64,000 bases of DNA, from positions 124,001 through 188,000 of the forward strand of contig NZ_BBJT01000010.1 of assembly GCF_000739915.1 (NCBI RefSeq), written 5' to 3'. Source of the DNA: Paenibacillus chitinolyticus NBRC 15660. GTDB lineage: Bacteria; Bacillota; Bacilli; Paenibacillales; NBRC-103111. The position numbers and the translations under genes were made by a program. The notes beneath the pieces were generated by a model. That model saw only the letters and a program-made list of their open reading frames with translations. It had not been told where the DNA came from and made no database searches. Every line of letters begins with the position of its first letter. Position 1 is the first letter of the stretch. Positions 1 through 9,140 of the stretch are shown here, one piece after another.

Positions 1-2526
1 CTGATTTTCTCGGTGATTGCGCTGGCCAGAGAAGGTCATGTGGGACGTTCGTTTCATTACGTTTGCCGCTTTTTCATCGGTACGTGGGATTTTCTGATCC
101 CGCTGATCTGCATATACATAGCACTGCATGTTATGGTGAAGCGTTCATGGCCCTCACGATGGACAACCCGCAAAACCGGGGTTTTGTTAATTGTGGCGGG
201 TCTTCTTGTCATGAATCATATTAATTTATTCCAGGCTCTTTTTCCAAAAGGCAACTACGAGGCGACAACGATTCTGTCCGTAACCTGGGACGCTCTGAAG
301 CAGGGGCTGCAGCCCGCGAACGGCAAAATTCTTCTGAACGATGTAGGCGGAGGGATGATCGGAGCGGTCATCTACAGCCTGCTGTATTTTTTGTTCGACA
401 CACTGGGCGCCCGTCTCGTGGAATTCGCTTTATTTGCCATCGGGCTCATTCTGGTTACGAACTTGTCTTACGTGGAAGCCATGCAAAAGCTGCGTGCGCG
501 CGGGAAACGCTTTTTTACCTTGTTGGAAAAGAAATTCCAGACCATGCAGCGCGGTAAAGGCAAATCCTCCTCGGCTTCTAAAACAAAAGGGAAGGCTGCC
601 GTTTCCGCGACCAAAAGCGAACGAACCTACAAAGAGCCGGATTTTCCTTATGACGACGAATTCGACGAGGAAGTATACCGACCGGACCCCAAGCGGAAGA
701 AACCCCGTTTTCTGCAGTTGTTGAAACAACCCGATCCGCAGCAGGATGACGACCAGGATGAGGACGACTTGGCGGTTTCCGGCACGGCCGGCGGTTATTC
801 CGAGGAGAAAGTCGTATACAAGGTCGATTCCGGCAGAGATTCTGCGGCGCTGGACATGAACGATGAACCTCAAGCCGACCGGGAGTTTTCCACCGTTTTC
901 CGGGATTTTCAAGAACAGGTGCAGAAGGAAGAAAAGGTCGTACCCTCCTCTCCGGCAGCGGAAGGTACGGTAGGACCCGCAGTTGTGGCTGGGAGCCCTA
1001 AAGCGGCCGCTTCCCTGCACGCAGAGAAGATTCCGGCCGATGAGCAGCTTGAAACTTTGGACGACCTTCAGCTGGTCGACACAGCCGTGCCGCCGGTTCT
1101 TCCGCCTTACGACCTGCCGTCTTTGACGCTGCTTTCGAAGCCGGCGGCCGGCAAGGGCTCCGAGATGGCGGATTACAAGGCCAACGCCCGCAAGCTCGAA
1201 GCCACGCTGGAAAGCTTCGGCGTGCGCGCGAAGGTGCTGGAAGTCGTCCGGGGGCCAGCGGTGACCCGGTATGAAATTCAGCCGGACGTAGGGGTGAAGG
1301 TGAGCCGGATCGTCAGTTTGACGGATGACATCGCGCTCGCTCTGGCTGCCAAAGATATCCGGATGGAAGCGCCGATTCCCGGCAAATCCGCGATCGGTAT
1401 CGAAGTGCCGAATTCCGAAGTATCCGTCGTTACGATGCGCGAGGTGATGGAAACTTCCGCCTTCCAGGAAGCCAGTTCCAGATTGTCCGTCACTTTGGGC
1501 AGGGATATTTCCGGACAGCCGATCGTCGGCAATCTGGCGAAGATGCCCCATCTGCTCGTAGCCGGTGCTACAGGCTCGGGTAAATCCGTCTGTATCAACG
1601 GAATTATTACGAGCATCCTGTACAAGGCGAAGCCTAACGAAGTGAAGTTCCTGATGGTCGACCCCAAAATGGTCGAACTTAATGTGTATAACGGCATTCC
1701 GCATCTCATGGCTCCGGTCGTCACCGATCCGCGAAGGGCATCTCTTGCCCTGAAAAAGGTCGTCGTCGAGATGGAGAAGAGGTACGAGCTTTTCTCCAAG
1801 AGCGGTACGCGGAATATCGAGGGCTACAATGCCATGCTGATCGAAAACGGTACGGAAGCGCCCCTTCCGTACATTGTGGTCATCGTGGACGAGCTGGCCG
1901 ATCTGATGATGGTAGCTGCCAACGATGTGGAAGATGCCATCTGCCGGCTGGCTCAGATGGCGCGCGCAGCAGGCATCCATCTGATTATTGCGACCCAGCG
2001 CCCGTCCGTGGATGTCATCACCGGCGTTATTAAAGCGAATATTCCTTCACGGATCGCTTTCGGGGTATCTTCTCAGGTGGACTCGCGGACGATTTTGGAC
2101 ATGGTGGGGGCCGAGAAGCTTCTCGGCCGCGGCGACATGCTGTATCTGCCTGTCGGGGCCTCCAAGCCCGTCCGTGTTCAGGGAGCTTTCCTTTCCGATC
2201 AAGAGGTCGAGACGGTAGTCAATTTCGTCCGGACTCAGCAGGAAGCGAATTACCGGGAAGATATGGTGCCTCAGGTGGAAGAGCAGCAGGAGCAGCAGGA
2301 CGAGTTCGGCGACGAACTTTATGATCAGGCCGTTCAGATCGTCATCGAAGCGAAGCAGGCTTCGGCGTCTCTGCTTCAAAGACGGATGCGCATCGGCTAT
2401 GCGCGCGCGGGACGGCTCATCGATTCGATGGAATCCAACGGAATCGTCGGGCCGCATGAAGGAAGCAAGCCCCGCGAAGTCCTTATTTCGCTGGAGCAGT
2501 TCCAGCACAACCGCATGAGTTCCTGA
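1..2526 (+). CDS. spoIIIE: DNA translocase FtsK/SpoIIIE, 5' end outside window
   Basis: ATP-driven DNA pump that moves chromosomal DNA through the division or sporulation septum. The open frame runs into the left edge of the window, so the gene is partial; 841 codons are visible. The N-terminal part holds several hydrophobic membrane segments, followed by a charged, acidic linker (about bases 550-1130). The motor carries a Walker A motif GATGSGKS near 1564-1587 and a Walker B segment IVVIVDEL near 1873-1896. The last 70 residues are the winged-helix gamma domain that reads DNA orientation sequences ([17 protein letters not shown]). A strong terminator follows directly. The family is certain. 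Whether it acts in sporulation, division or both cannot be told from sequence; the position before the ymf cluster fits SpoIIIE. Confidence 0.95.
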   Translation: MIFSVIALAREGHVGRSFHYVCRFFIGTWDFLIPLICIYIALHVMVKRSWPSRWTTRKTGVLLIVAGLLVMNHINLFQALFPKGNYEATTILSVTWDALKQGLQPANGKILLNDVGGGMIGAVIYSLLYFLFDTLGARLVEFALFAIGLILVTNLSYVEAMQKLRARGKRFFTLLEKKFQTMQRGKGKSSSASKTKGKAAVSATKSERTYKEPDFPYDDEFDEEVYRPDPKRKKPRFLQLLKQPDPQQDDDQDEDDLAVSGTAGGYSEEKVVYKVDSGRDSAALDMNDEPQADREFSTVFRDFQEQVQKEEKVVPSSPAAEGTVGPAVVAGSPKAAASLHAEKIPADEQLETLDDLQLVDTAVPPVLPPYDLPSLTLLSKPAAGKGSEMADYKANARKLEATLESFGVRAKVLEVVRGPAVTRYEIQPDVGVKVSRIVSLTDDIALALAAKDIRMEAPIPGKSAIGIEVPNSEVSVVTMREVMETSAFQEASSRLSVTLGRDISGQPIVGNLAKMPHLLVAGATGSGKSVCINGIITSILYKAKPNEVKFLMVDPKMVELNVYNGIPHLMAPVVTDPRRASLALKKVVVEMEKRYELFSKSGTRNIEGYNAMLIENGTEAPLPYIVVIVDELADLMMVAANDVEDAICRLAQMARAAGIHLIIATQRPSVDVITGVIKANIPSRIAFGVSSQVDSRTILDMVGAEKLLGRGDMLYLPVGASKPVRVQGAFLSDQEVETVVNFVRTQQEANYREDMVPQVEEQQEQQDEFGDELYDQAVQIVIEAKQASASLLQRRMRIGYARAGRLIDSMESNGIVGPHEGSKPREVLISLEQFQHNRMSS

Positions 2527-2540
2527 TCCGAATTCAAGGA

Positions 2541-2571
2541 CGCCCTGCCGGGTTTACGGCAGGGCGTTTTT
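2541..2571 (+). terminator. Intrinsic terminator after spoIIIE
   Basis: A perfect 10-bp stem (CGCCCTGCCG / CGGCAGGGCG) with a 6-nt loop is followed by five T. It separates spoIIIE from sleB. Confidence 0.9.
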
Positions 2572-2574
2572 GTT

Positions 2575-2604
2575 GCATAGAACGTTTCCTCCTTTCTCAT
2601 AATA
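2575..2604 (+). promoter_or_regulatory. Putative sigma-G promoter of sleB
   Basis: GCATA, an 18-nt spacer and CATAATA match the forespore sigma-G pattern (gHATR-N18-CATWHTA) at every defined position. sleB of B. subtilis is known to be sigma-G dependent, so location and motif agree. This is a motif match only, without transcript data. Confidence 0.6.
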
Positions 2605-2649
2605 ATCACTAACAGCCAGTCATCATGAGAGAAAGGTTGATAATGGAGC

Positions 2650-3450
2650 ATGAATAAACGCATGAACAAACGTTTGATCGCTATCACGGTTTGCGTCGTA
2701 TTTACGCTGTTTGCGGCTCTGCAGATTAAGCAGAACTTCACGACTGAGGCTACTTTCAGCAAGAATCTCATCAGTTATGGAGCCAAAGGCTCCGATGTCA
2801 ATGAGCTGCAGGGACGTCTCAAGTTTCTCGGATTTTACACGGGGGCTGTAGACGGCGATTACGGCTGGAGAACACTCCGGTCCGTAAAATGGTTTCAAGG
2901 CGAGTTCGGTTTGAAAGTGGACGGCCATGTGGGCCCCAAAACCAAGCTTAAGCTGTGGGAAGCCACGAAGGACTGGAAGCCGACCGCGGCTGAAGCCGGC
3001 AATACAGGCAAAGCGGCAGGACCGGCTAACCAGGCCAATCAAGGCGGCGCGGCCGCTTCCGGATCGAATCTGACGCCGACGACGCATAAAGGATTTTCCA
3101 AATCCGACCTCGATCTGATGGCGAACGCCGTTTACGGCGAATCCCGCGGCGAGCCTTACATCGGTCAGGTGGCCGTTGCGGCGGTCATTCTGAACCGGGT
3201 GGATTCGGCCAGCTTCCCGAATACCGTTTCCGGCGTCATTTTCCAGCCGGGTGCGTTTACCGCTGTTGCGGACGGCCAAATCTGGCTTACGCCAAATGAA
3301 ACCGCCAAAAAAGCGGTCCGGGATGCCATCAACGGCATGGACCCTACCGGCGGCTGCGAATACTATTTTAACCCCGAAACGGCTACGTCCAAATGGATTT
3401 GGACACGCCCGCAGGTGAAAACCATCGGCAAGCATATTTTCTGCAAGTAA
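2650..3450 (+). CDS. sleB: Spore cortex-lytic enzyme SleB
   Basis: Lytic transglycosylase that degrades spore cortex peptidoglycan during germination. The 266-residue product has an N-terminal signal/anchor helix (residues 7-25), a peptidoglycan-binding repeat (about 38-95, GAKGSDVNELQGRLKFLGFY) and, after a Gly/Ala/Asn-rich linker, the hydrolase_2 (SleB/CwlJ) domain from about 150 (DLMANAVYGESRGEPYIGQVAVA), which includes the conserved Glu of the ESRGE motif. The first ATG of a close pair (2650, 2662) was chosen; GGAG lies just upstream. In B. subtilis and many relatives ypeB, needed for SleB stability, follows sleB; here the next gene is an M16 peptidase, so any ypeB must be elsewhere. Confidence 0.93.
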   Translation: MNKRMNKRLIAITVCVVFTLFAALQIKQNFTTEATFSKNLISYGAKGSDVNELQGRLKFLGFYTGAVDGDYGWRTLRSVKWFQGEFGLKVDGHVGPKTKLKLWEATKDWKPTAAEAGNTGKAAGPANQANQGGAAASGSNLTPTTHKGFSKSDLDLMANAVYGESRGEPYIGQVAVAAVILNRVDSASFPNTVSGVIFQPGAFTAVADGQIWLTPNETAKKAVRDAINGMDPTGGCEYYFNPETATSKWIWTRPQVKTIGKHIFCK

Positions 3451-3468
3451 GCTGAACTGAACAGAACG

Positions 3469-3504
3469 ACAGAGGAAGTGACCGCTCGGTTGCTTCTTCT
3501 GTTT
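3469..3504 (+). terminator. Probable terminator after sleB
   Basis: A 14-bp stem with three wobble pairs (3469-3482 / 3489-3502) and a 6-nt loop. The T-tract is short, so termination may be partial. Confidence 0.5.
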
Positions 3505-3519
3505 ATGAAGGAATATAAT
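3490..3519 (+). promoter_or_regulatory. Putative sigma-A promoter of the M16 peptidase operon
   Basis: TTGCTT, an 18-nt spacer and a perfect TATAAT. The -35 overlaps the 3' arm of the preceding terminator. The leader to the TTG start is about 60 nt. Confidence 0.5.
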
Positions 3520-3585
3520 GGGTATAGCCATTTGTAGAACCGAATAGTTTAGACCCAAGACGGTTGTGAAGGGAGAACGACAGCA

Positions 3586-4872
3586 TTGAGCACCCAACAG
3601 TTTGAACGGAGTACACTGCGTCAGATCAGGCTGCATGTACTGCCTACAGACCGCTATAAAACATTCGCCATTTCCGCTTACATAGGACGCCCTCTTTCCG
3701 AGGAAGACGTAACGCAGACGGCATTGGTCCCTTTTGTTCTGAGAAGGGGAACGGAAAGTTATCCCGAAACGAAGCAGTTCCGAGAGCATCTCGACGATCT
3801 CTACGGAGCGGGCTTCGGTTTTGACATTTACAAGCGCGGAGACTACCAGATCGTTCAATTCCGCATGGATGTAATTAACGACCGGTTTGTGTCGTCCCCG
3901 GAGTCTCTTTTGGAGAAAGCCCTTTCGTTTCTGGGTGAAGCCATCACGAAGCCGGCAGCCGAGGGAGACGCTTTTCTCTCCAAATATGTGGAATCCGAGA
4001 AGGAAACGCTGCGCAAACGGATCGAATCCATTATTAACGATAAAATCCGCTTCGCCGCCGAACGCTGCATTGCCGAAATGTGCAAAGGGGAGCCGTACCG
4101 GCTGCATCCTCTGGGGGAGCTGAAGGATATTCCCGCTTCCACGCCGGAATCCCTTTTTGCCTATTTCAAAAAATGGCTGGCCGAAGCGCCTATCGACCTA
4201 TACGTAGTCGGCAATACGACCCTCCAGGAAGTCGAGAACATCGTGAGCCGTTCTTTCCGGCTGGAGAGGGAGGAGAATCCCGGCTATACGCGCACCGCGC
4301 CTCAGCGCCGGACAGGGGAGACCCATGTCGTGGTGGAACGATTCCCCGTCGCGCAGGGCAAGCTGAACATGGGCCTGCGCACGCCGATTACGTACGGAGA
4401 CGATGCGTATCCCGCCGCACTTATGTATAACGGCATTCTGGGCGGATATCCCCATTCCAAGCTGTTCTTGAACGTGCGCGAAAGGGCGAGCCTCGCTTAC
4501 TATGCATCTTCCCGCCTTGACGGGCACAAGGGCATCCTGACGATCCAATCGGGCATCGAGATGCAGAATTACGAGAAAGCGGTTGATATTATCCGCAAAC
4601 AGCTGGAAGACATGAGAACCGGCTTTATCAGCGATATCGAGCTCAGTCAGACAAGAGCGATGATTGCCAACCAACTGCGGGAAATGCAGGATTCCGCCTT
4701 CGAACAGATCGCTTTTGATTTCAATGCCGTTCTTTCGGGCAAAGAGCGCACCGTTCAAGAGCTGATCGACGGAGTGACGAACACGAGCATCGCAGAGATT
4801 CAGCAGGCCGCCGAGGGAGTATTCCTGGACACCATCTATTTCTTGAGGGATGAAAAGGAGGAAGCCAAGTGA
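3586..4872 (+). CDS. M16 family peptidase-like subunit, non-catalytic (YmfF type)
   Basis: Member of the M16B insulinase-like family, 428 residues, counterpart of B. subtilis YmfF. The HxxEH zinc site expected near residue 50 is absent: that segment reads TALVPFVLRRGTE. A C-terminal M16 half is recognisable (RERASLAYYASSRLDGHKG). Family knowledge says such proteins pair with a catalytic partner, here the next gene, with which it overlaps by 4 bp (GTGA). The TTG start at 3586 has GGGAG 10 nt upstream, and no better start is seen. The pair probably forms a two-subunit cytosolic protease or peptide-processing enzyme; the substrate is unknown. Confidence 0.85.
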   Translation: MSTQQFERSTLRQIRLHVLPTDRYKTFAISAYIGRPLSEEDVTQTALVPFVLRRGTESYPETKQFREHLDDLYGAGFGFDIYKRGDYQIVQFRMDVINDRFVSSPESLLEKALSFLGEAITKPAAEGDAFLSKYVESEKETLRKRIESIINDKIRFAAERCIAEMCKGEPYRLHPLGELKDIPASTPESLFAYFKKWLAEAPIDLYVVGNTTLQEVENIVSRSFRLEREENPGYTRTAPQRRTGETHVVVERFPVAQGKLNMGLRTPITYGDDAYPAALMYNGILGGYPHSKLFLNVRERASLAYYASSRLDGHKGILTIQSGIEMQNYEKAVDIIRKQLEDMRTGFISDIELSQTRAMIANQLREMQDSAFEQIAFDFNAVLSGKERTVQELIDGVTNTSIAEIQQAAEGVFLDTIYFLRDEKEEAK

Positions 4873-6155
4873 ACGTCATTCCCTATCCCCACTTAAACGA
4901 AACTTTGTACGAAGAAAAGCTTCCGAACGGCCTTCACGTATACGTGCTGCCTAAGGAAGGCTTTCAAAAAACGTACGCGACGTTTTCCACCCGCTACGGG
5001 TCGATCGATAACCACTTTCAAGTGGAGGGCGGGCCCGAAATCCGCGTGCCGGACGGGATTGCTCATTTTCTGGAGCATAAAATGTTCGAGGAGCCTACCG
5101 GCGATGTTTTCGCCACGTTTGCATCCCGCGGAGCTTCCGCGAACGCATTCACGAGCTTCGAGAGAACGGTCTATCTCTTTTCGGCTACGGGCCAGATTAT
5201 GGAGAACATCACGACTCTGATCGATTTTGTTCAGAATCCTTATTTTACCGAAGAGAACGTCGAGAAGGAAAAGGGCATCATCGGGCAGGAAATCAACATG
5301 TACCGCGACAATCCGGACTGGAGAGCGTACTACGGCCTAATCGAAGCTTTGTACAGCAAACACCCGGTTCGGATCGATATTGCGGGCACCATCCCGTCCA
5401 TTACCGAAATTACCAAGGATATGTTGTACGACTGCTACCACACGTTCTATCACCCGAGCAACATGACGGTCTTTATCGCGGGCGGCGTGAATCCCGAAGA
5501 AGTGATTTCGCATATCCGGGCGAATCAGGCGGCCAAAACCTTCAAACCTCAGGGGGAAATACGCCGGTTTTTCGAATCGGAACCGGAAAGCGTCGAGACG
5601 GAACACAAGGAAACGCTCCTGCCGGTATCGCTGCCTAAATGCCTGTTCGGTTTTAAAGAAAAAGCTCTGCATGAAGAAGGGGACGCGATCCTCAAACGAG
5701 AGCTTACGACGAAGCTTGTGCTGGAAGTCCTGCTGGGCGCAAGCTCCCCGATCTACCAGAAGCTGTACAATGAAGGGCTCATCTCGGACAATTTCAGTCA
5801 TGAGTACAACTCGTCTCCGGAGTACGCGTTTTCCGCGATGGGCGGAGATACGAAAGATCCGGATCTTCTGCTGAGCAGAATCCGTGAAGAGTTGGACCGT
5901 GTGAAAGCTGAAGGGCTGGACGAAGAAGCTTTCGAAAGAAGTCGCAGAAAAAAAATCGGCGGATTTTTGCGGATGCTGAATTCCCCCGAGGCGATCACGA
6001 ACGAATTTACCCGGTACCTGTTCAAAGGCGCCGATATGTTTGACATTTTAAAAACGTACGAATCCATCACCAAGGATGAGGCGGAGTCCAGGCTCCGGGA
6101 ACATTTTGACTGGAGCCGCTTTGCCGTTTCGCTCGTGCGAAGCGAGCGTTCGTGA
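4869..6155 (+). CDS. M16 family zinc peptidase, catalytic subunit (YmfH type)
   Basis: Catalytic M16B metallopeptidase of 428 residues. The inverted zinc motif HFLEH is at residues 66-70, and a downstream EKGIIGQEI segment (about 133-142) probably supplies the third ligand. A second M16 domain occupies the C-terminal half. The GTG start overlaps the stop codon of the upstream non-catalytic homologue, and the next gene overlaps this one in the same 4-bp manner, so the three are translationally coupled. Two equal-length homologues, only one with the zinc site, point to a heterodimeric peptidase such as those that process peptides in Bacillales. The substrate is not deducible. Confidence 0.9.
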   Translation: MNVIPYPHLNETLYEEKLPNGLHVYVLPKEGFQKTYATFSTRYGSIDNHFQVEGGPEIRVPDGIAHFLEHKMFEEPTGDVFATFASRGASANAFTSFERTVYLFSATGQIMENITTLIDFVQNPYFTEENVEKEKGIIGQEINMYRDNPDWRAYYGLIEALYSKHPVRIDIAGTIPSITEITKDMLYDCYHTFYHPSNMTVFIAGGVNPEEVISHIRANQAAKTFKPQGEIRRFFESEPESVETEHKETLLPVSLPKCLFGFKEKALHEEGDAILKRELTTKLVLEVLLGASSPIYQKLYNEGLISDNFSHEYNSSPEYAFSAMGGDTKDPDLLLSRIREELDRVKAEGLDEEAFERSRRKKIGGFLRMLNSPEAITNEFTRYLFKGADMFDILKTYESITKDEAESRLREHFDWSRFAVSLVRSERS

Positions 6156-6907
6156 CAGGGCTCCGGCCGTTTACCGAGCAGACGGTCCTCGTAACGGGCG
6201 GCAGCCGCGGAATCGGAGCGGCCGTCGCCGAACGGTTTGCCAAGCTGGGCATGAACGTGGTGATCCATTACCTGCAGTCCCATGAAGCCGCCAACGAAGT
6301 GGCGCGCCGCTGCATGAACCATGGAGCGAAGGTCATGACGGTGTGCGCGGATCTGAATTCGAAGGAACAGATTGTGGCTATGCGCGACAAATTGGAGCAG
6401 CGGGGCTTTATTCCCGATGTGCTGGTCAATAATGCGGGGATTTCCCACTACGGTCTGCTTTCCGATGTGACGGAAGAGGAGTGGGACCGGGTTATGGACA
6501 TTAACCTGAAGGGTACTTTTCTGTGCAGCCAGCTTTTTATGGACCGAATGATCTCCCGGAAATACGGCCGCATTATTAACGTGTCTTCCATCTGGGGAAT
6601 TTCGGGCGCATCCTGCGAGGTCATCTATTCCACGGCAAAAGGCGGCATCAACGCGTTTACGAAAGCGTTGGCCAAGGAATTGGCTCCTTCGGGCGTCACT
6701 GTAAACGCCGTTGCGCCCGGAGCGGTCGATACCGATATGATGTCCGGCTTCGATCCCGCGGAGAAAGAAGCGATCGCGAGCGAAATACCGGCCGGCCGTT
6801 TTGCGGCGCCCGACGAAATCGCCTCGCTGGTATATTTTCTGGCTCTGCCCGAGTCCGGCTACATTACCGGCCAGATTATCAGCCCCAACGGGGGCTGGCT
6901 GACTTGA
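6152..6907 (+). CDS. Short-chain dehydrogenase/reductase (YmfI/FabG-like)
   Basis: NAD(P)-dependent oxidoreductase with a complete classical SDR core in 251 residues: nucleotide loop TGGSRGIG (15-22), NNAG motif, catalytic Ser in NVSSIWG and the YxxxK pair in YSTAKGG, then the PGAVDTDM segment. It resembles 3-oxoacyl-ACP reductases, but in the ymf cluster its substrate is unknown. The GTG start overlaps the previous stop by 4 bp, a sign of one operon with the M16 pair. The YmfI name rests on synteny and family, not on tested activity. Confidence 0.88.
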   Translation: MTGLRPFTEQTVLVTGGSRGIGAAVAERFAKLGMNVVIHYLQSHEAANEVARRCMNHGAKVMTVCADLNSKEQIVAMRDKLEQRGFIPDVLVNNAGISHYGLLSDVTEEEWDRVMDINLKGTFLCSQLFMDRMISRKYGRIINVSSIWGISGASCEVIYSTAKGGINAFTKALAKELAPSGVTVNAVAPGAVDTDMMSGFDPAEKEAIASEIPAGRFAAPDEIASLVYFLALPESGYITGQIISPNGGWLT

Positions 6908-7032
6908 ACGGCGGCCTGCGGCATTCCCTTAATTACCAAGGGTTTGGATAGCTTCTCGGGAATATTTGATTGTCCGGATGCAGATATTACAGGTGTTCCT
7001 CTCATCCTAACAAATCAAAGGAGGCCCGACCC

Positions 7033-7284
7033 ATGTCTACGGTACTTACAGTGTTTGACAGATGGAAAGAATTTTTGGCTGAACGGGTGGACCAAGCCGA
7101 GAGAGTAGGCCTGAACGACGAGAAAATTTCTAACCTTGCGTTCCAGATCGGTGAGTTTCTGTCCGATAAAGTGGATCCGGAAAACCGCGAAGAGCGCCTG
7201 CTCAAAGAACTCTGGGACGCAGGTGACGAGAACGAACGCAAGGTTATGGCCCGTTTAATGGTCAAACTGGTGAATAAAGAGTAG
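7033..7284 (+). CDS. DUF3243 family protein (YmfJ type)
   Basis: Small acidic protein of 83 residues of the DUF3243 family, found in this neighbourhood in Bacillales; function unknown. An excellent ribosome site (AAGGAGG, 8-nt spacing) fixes the ATG at 7033; the frame is open upstream but without a comparable site. The sequence is mostly helical (DRWKEFLAERVDQAERVGL), with no signal peptide, cysteines or metal motif. A terminator follows immediately, so it ends a transcription unit. Confidence 0.85.
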   Translation: MSTVLTVFDRWKEFLAERVDQAERVGLNDEKISNLAFQIGEFLSDKVDPENREERLLKELWDAGDENERKVMARLMVKLVNKE

Positions 7285-7303
7285 AATAGATGATGTACAT
7301 GCG

Positions 7304-7332
7304 AAAAGCCCCACTTCAATGCGGGGCTTTTC
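7304..7332 (+). terminator. Intrinsic terminator after DUF3243 gene
   Basis: Perfect 9-bp stem AAAAGCCCC / GGGGCTTTT around a 10-nt loop. It lies just upstream of the lipoprotein start. Confidence 0.85.
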
Positions 7333-7364
7333 CATGCCATCATTTCAGGAAAGGATTCGGTATC

Positions 7365-8231
7365 ATGAGTTTCTCGCGGGTAAAACTTGCACTTTTCCTG
7401 CCAGTCATCACAGTCATGCTTTCTTCATGCGGGACTCGCGGGCTTCCGACGATCACCGAACAGCAGCTGGCGTCCAAACATTCGGTTCTGGTCGTAACGG
7501 CCTCGGATGTGACACAGGAAACGAAAACGAGCGTGGCGGCGGCGCTCGCAAAATGGAGAAGCGGCAGCGGGCTCACTTCGGAGTGGAAGCAGGACGCTGC
7601 TTTTGACAGCGCCATGGGAACACAGCTGGAATCGAAGCGCTATGATTATGTCGTTGTAATCGGCAGCAGTCTTGTTCCTCAAGCTTCGGCAGAGGCGGTC
7701 AGGCTCAAGAATCAGAAATTCGTCGTGCTTGCGGACCGTTTGGAAGATCCCGGTATGCAGGCGGAGAAGACGGCCCCTCCGAATACCGTTCTTCGTGGCG
7801 TAGATCATGCGATGATCGAACAGGCGATGAGCGGCTGGGTCAAAGACCAGGCGGACAAAAGAAAATCCATCGAATGGGTAACAAAATCTTCGGTTCCCAT
7901 ACCCTCAGGTTTATCCCCTTCCGGCTTATCCGGTCATACCGTAAATACGGACAACAATCCAGAATGGTTCGACCAGTTGAAAAAACAGGCCGCCGAGCAT
8001 CGTTCAAGCTGGATTATCCAGTATACGGCTCTTCAGAAAACGGATCAGCAGAAAATCAAATCGCTCGGGATTCCCGTCGTGCCGCTGGATCAATCTTTTG
8101 CCGTACAAGTGAATTGGGAAGCCGTTATGGCGCAGGAGCAGAACCGGATGATTCAAGGGGATTGGAAGCCGGGTATACAGACCTATTCTGCGGAAGAAAT
8201 GAAACAAGTCGAATTTCTAAAAAAGTCGTAG
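7365..8231 (+). CDS. Putative lipoprotein with BMP-like sequence
   Basis: Predicted membrane-anchored lipoprotein of 288 residues. The first 23 residues form a lipoprotein signal peptide ending in the lipobox LSSC, so Cys22 would be lipidated. The ATG at 7365 was chosen because it starts this signal; AGGAAAGG lies upstream. The body (YDYVVVIGSSLVPQASAEA, then FVVLADRLEDPG) is reminiscent of BMP-family nucleoside-binding lipoproteins, but it is shorter and I cannot name a ligand. It sits alone between a terminator and the DUF3388 gene, inside an otherwise conserved cluster. Confidence 0.7.
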   Translation: MSFSRVKLALFLPVITVMLSSCGTRGLPTITEQQLASKHSVLVVTASDVTQETKTSVAAALAKWRSGSGLTSEWKQDAAFDSAMGTQLESKRYDYVVVIGSSLVPQASAEAVRLKNQKFVVLADRLEDPGMQAEKTAPPNTVLRGVDHAMIEQAMSGWVKDQADKRKSIEWVTKSSVPIPSGLSPSGLSGHTVNTDNNPEWFDQLKKQAAEHRSSWIIQYTALQKTDQQKIKSLGIPVVPLDQSFAVQVNWEAVMAQEQNRMIQGDWKPGIQTYSAEEMKQVEFLKKS

Positions 8232-8242
8232 TTACAAAGAAG

Positions 8243-8272
8243 TTGGCAGGACTTTGTCAAACGTTGTAGAAT
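8243..8272 (+). promoter_or_regulatory. Putative sigma-A promoter of the DUF3388 gene
   Basis: TTGGCA, an 18-nt spacer and TAGAAT, about 50 nt before the TTG start at 8323. Confidence 0.5.
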
Positions 8273-8322
8273 AATAACTCGGAATGTCTAATTCGTGCCA
8301 TGGCAAATGAGGTGCTTACGTT

Positions 8323-9087
8323 TTGGAAATCAAAGAATGGTACATGGAATATCGAATACATAAGAACCGTCCGGGACTTCTGGGGGATATCGCTTCCCTC
8401 ATGGGGATGCTCGATATTAATATTGTGACGATCAACGGGGTGGAGGACCGCACGCGCGGAATGCTTCTTCAAACCAACGATGATGAAAAAATCGAGTTAA
8501 TGGGTAAAATGTTAAAAAAGGTGGATAATATCACCATAACCGCCTTTAGAACCCCAAAACTGGTTGATATTCTTGCCGTAAGACACGGCCGGTACATAGA
8601 ACGCGACTCCGACGACAGGAAAACGTTCCGTTTCACAAGAGACGAACTCGGACTCCTGGTCGATTTTCTGGGTGAAGTATTCAAACGCGAGGGCAATCAG
8701 GTGATCGGGCTCCGCGGAATGCCGCGGGTAGGCAAGACCGAGTCCATCATTGCAGGCAGCGTATGTTCGAACAAACGCTGGACGTTTGTTTCGTCCACTT
8801 TGTTAAGACAGACCGTTCGAAGCCAACTTTCGGAGGACGAGATGTCCATGAACAACGTTTTTATCATTGACGGAATCGTTTCAACTATCCGTTCCAATGA
8901 GAAACACTTCTCGTTGCTGCAGGAGATTATGGCTACGCCGTCTACCAAAGTAATCGAGCATCCGGATATTTTTATCAAAGAGTCCCATTACACGTATAAC
9001 GATTTCGATTACATTATCGAACTTCGCAACAATCCGGACGAAGAAATCAATTATGACAGTTTTACGTATAACACAGAACCATTTTGA
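8323..9087 (+). CDS. DUF3388 protein with ACT-like and P-loop regions (YmfK type)
   Basis: Conserved Bacillales protein of 254 residues, function unknown. Residues 1-75 look like a small ACT-type regulatory domain (YRIHKNRPGLLGDIASLMGM). The rest carries a Walker A-like loop GMPRVGKTES (about 134-143) and a hydrophobic strand ending in Asp (NVFIIDGI) that could serve as Walker B. This layout suggests a ligand-sensing nucleotide-binding protein; that is inference. The TTG start at 8323 has GAGGTG 8 nt upstream. rodZ follows after 53 bp, as ymfM follows ymfK and ymfL in B. subtilis. Confidence 0.82.
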   Translation: MEIKEWYMEYRIHKNRPGLLGDIASLMGMLDINIVTINGVEDRTRGMLLQTNDDEKIELMGKMLKKVDNITITAFRTPKLVDILAVRHGRYIERDSDDRKTFRFTRDELGLLVDFLGEVFKREGNQVIGLRGMPRVGKTESIIAGSVCSNKRWTFVSSTLLRQTVRSQLSEDEMSMNNVFIIDGIVSTIRSNEKHFSLLQEIMATPSTKVIEHPDIFIKESHYTYNDFDYIIELRNNPDEEINYDSFTYNTEPF

Positions 9088-9140
9088 GGTTTTGTTCGTC
9101 TAAAAGGGGAAGGACCCGCTGAATTTACGGAGGTGAGAAC

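Noticed and set aside
2623-4107. Minus-strand open frame of about 490 codons opposite sleB and the first M16 gene
   Set aside because: Crosses two well-supported plus-strand genes, the sleB promoter and a terminator; composition is not protein-like.
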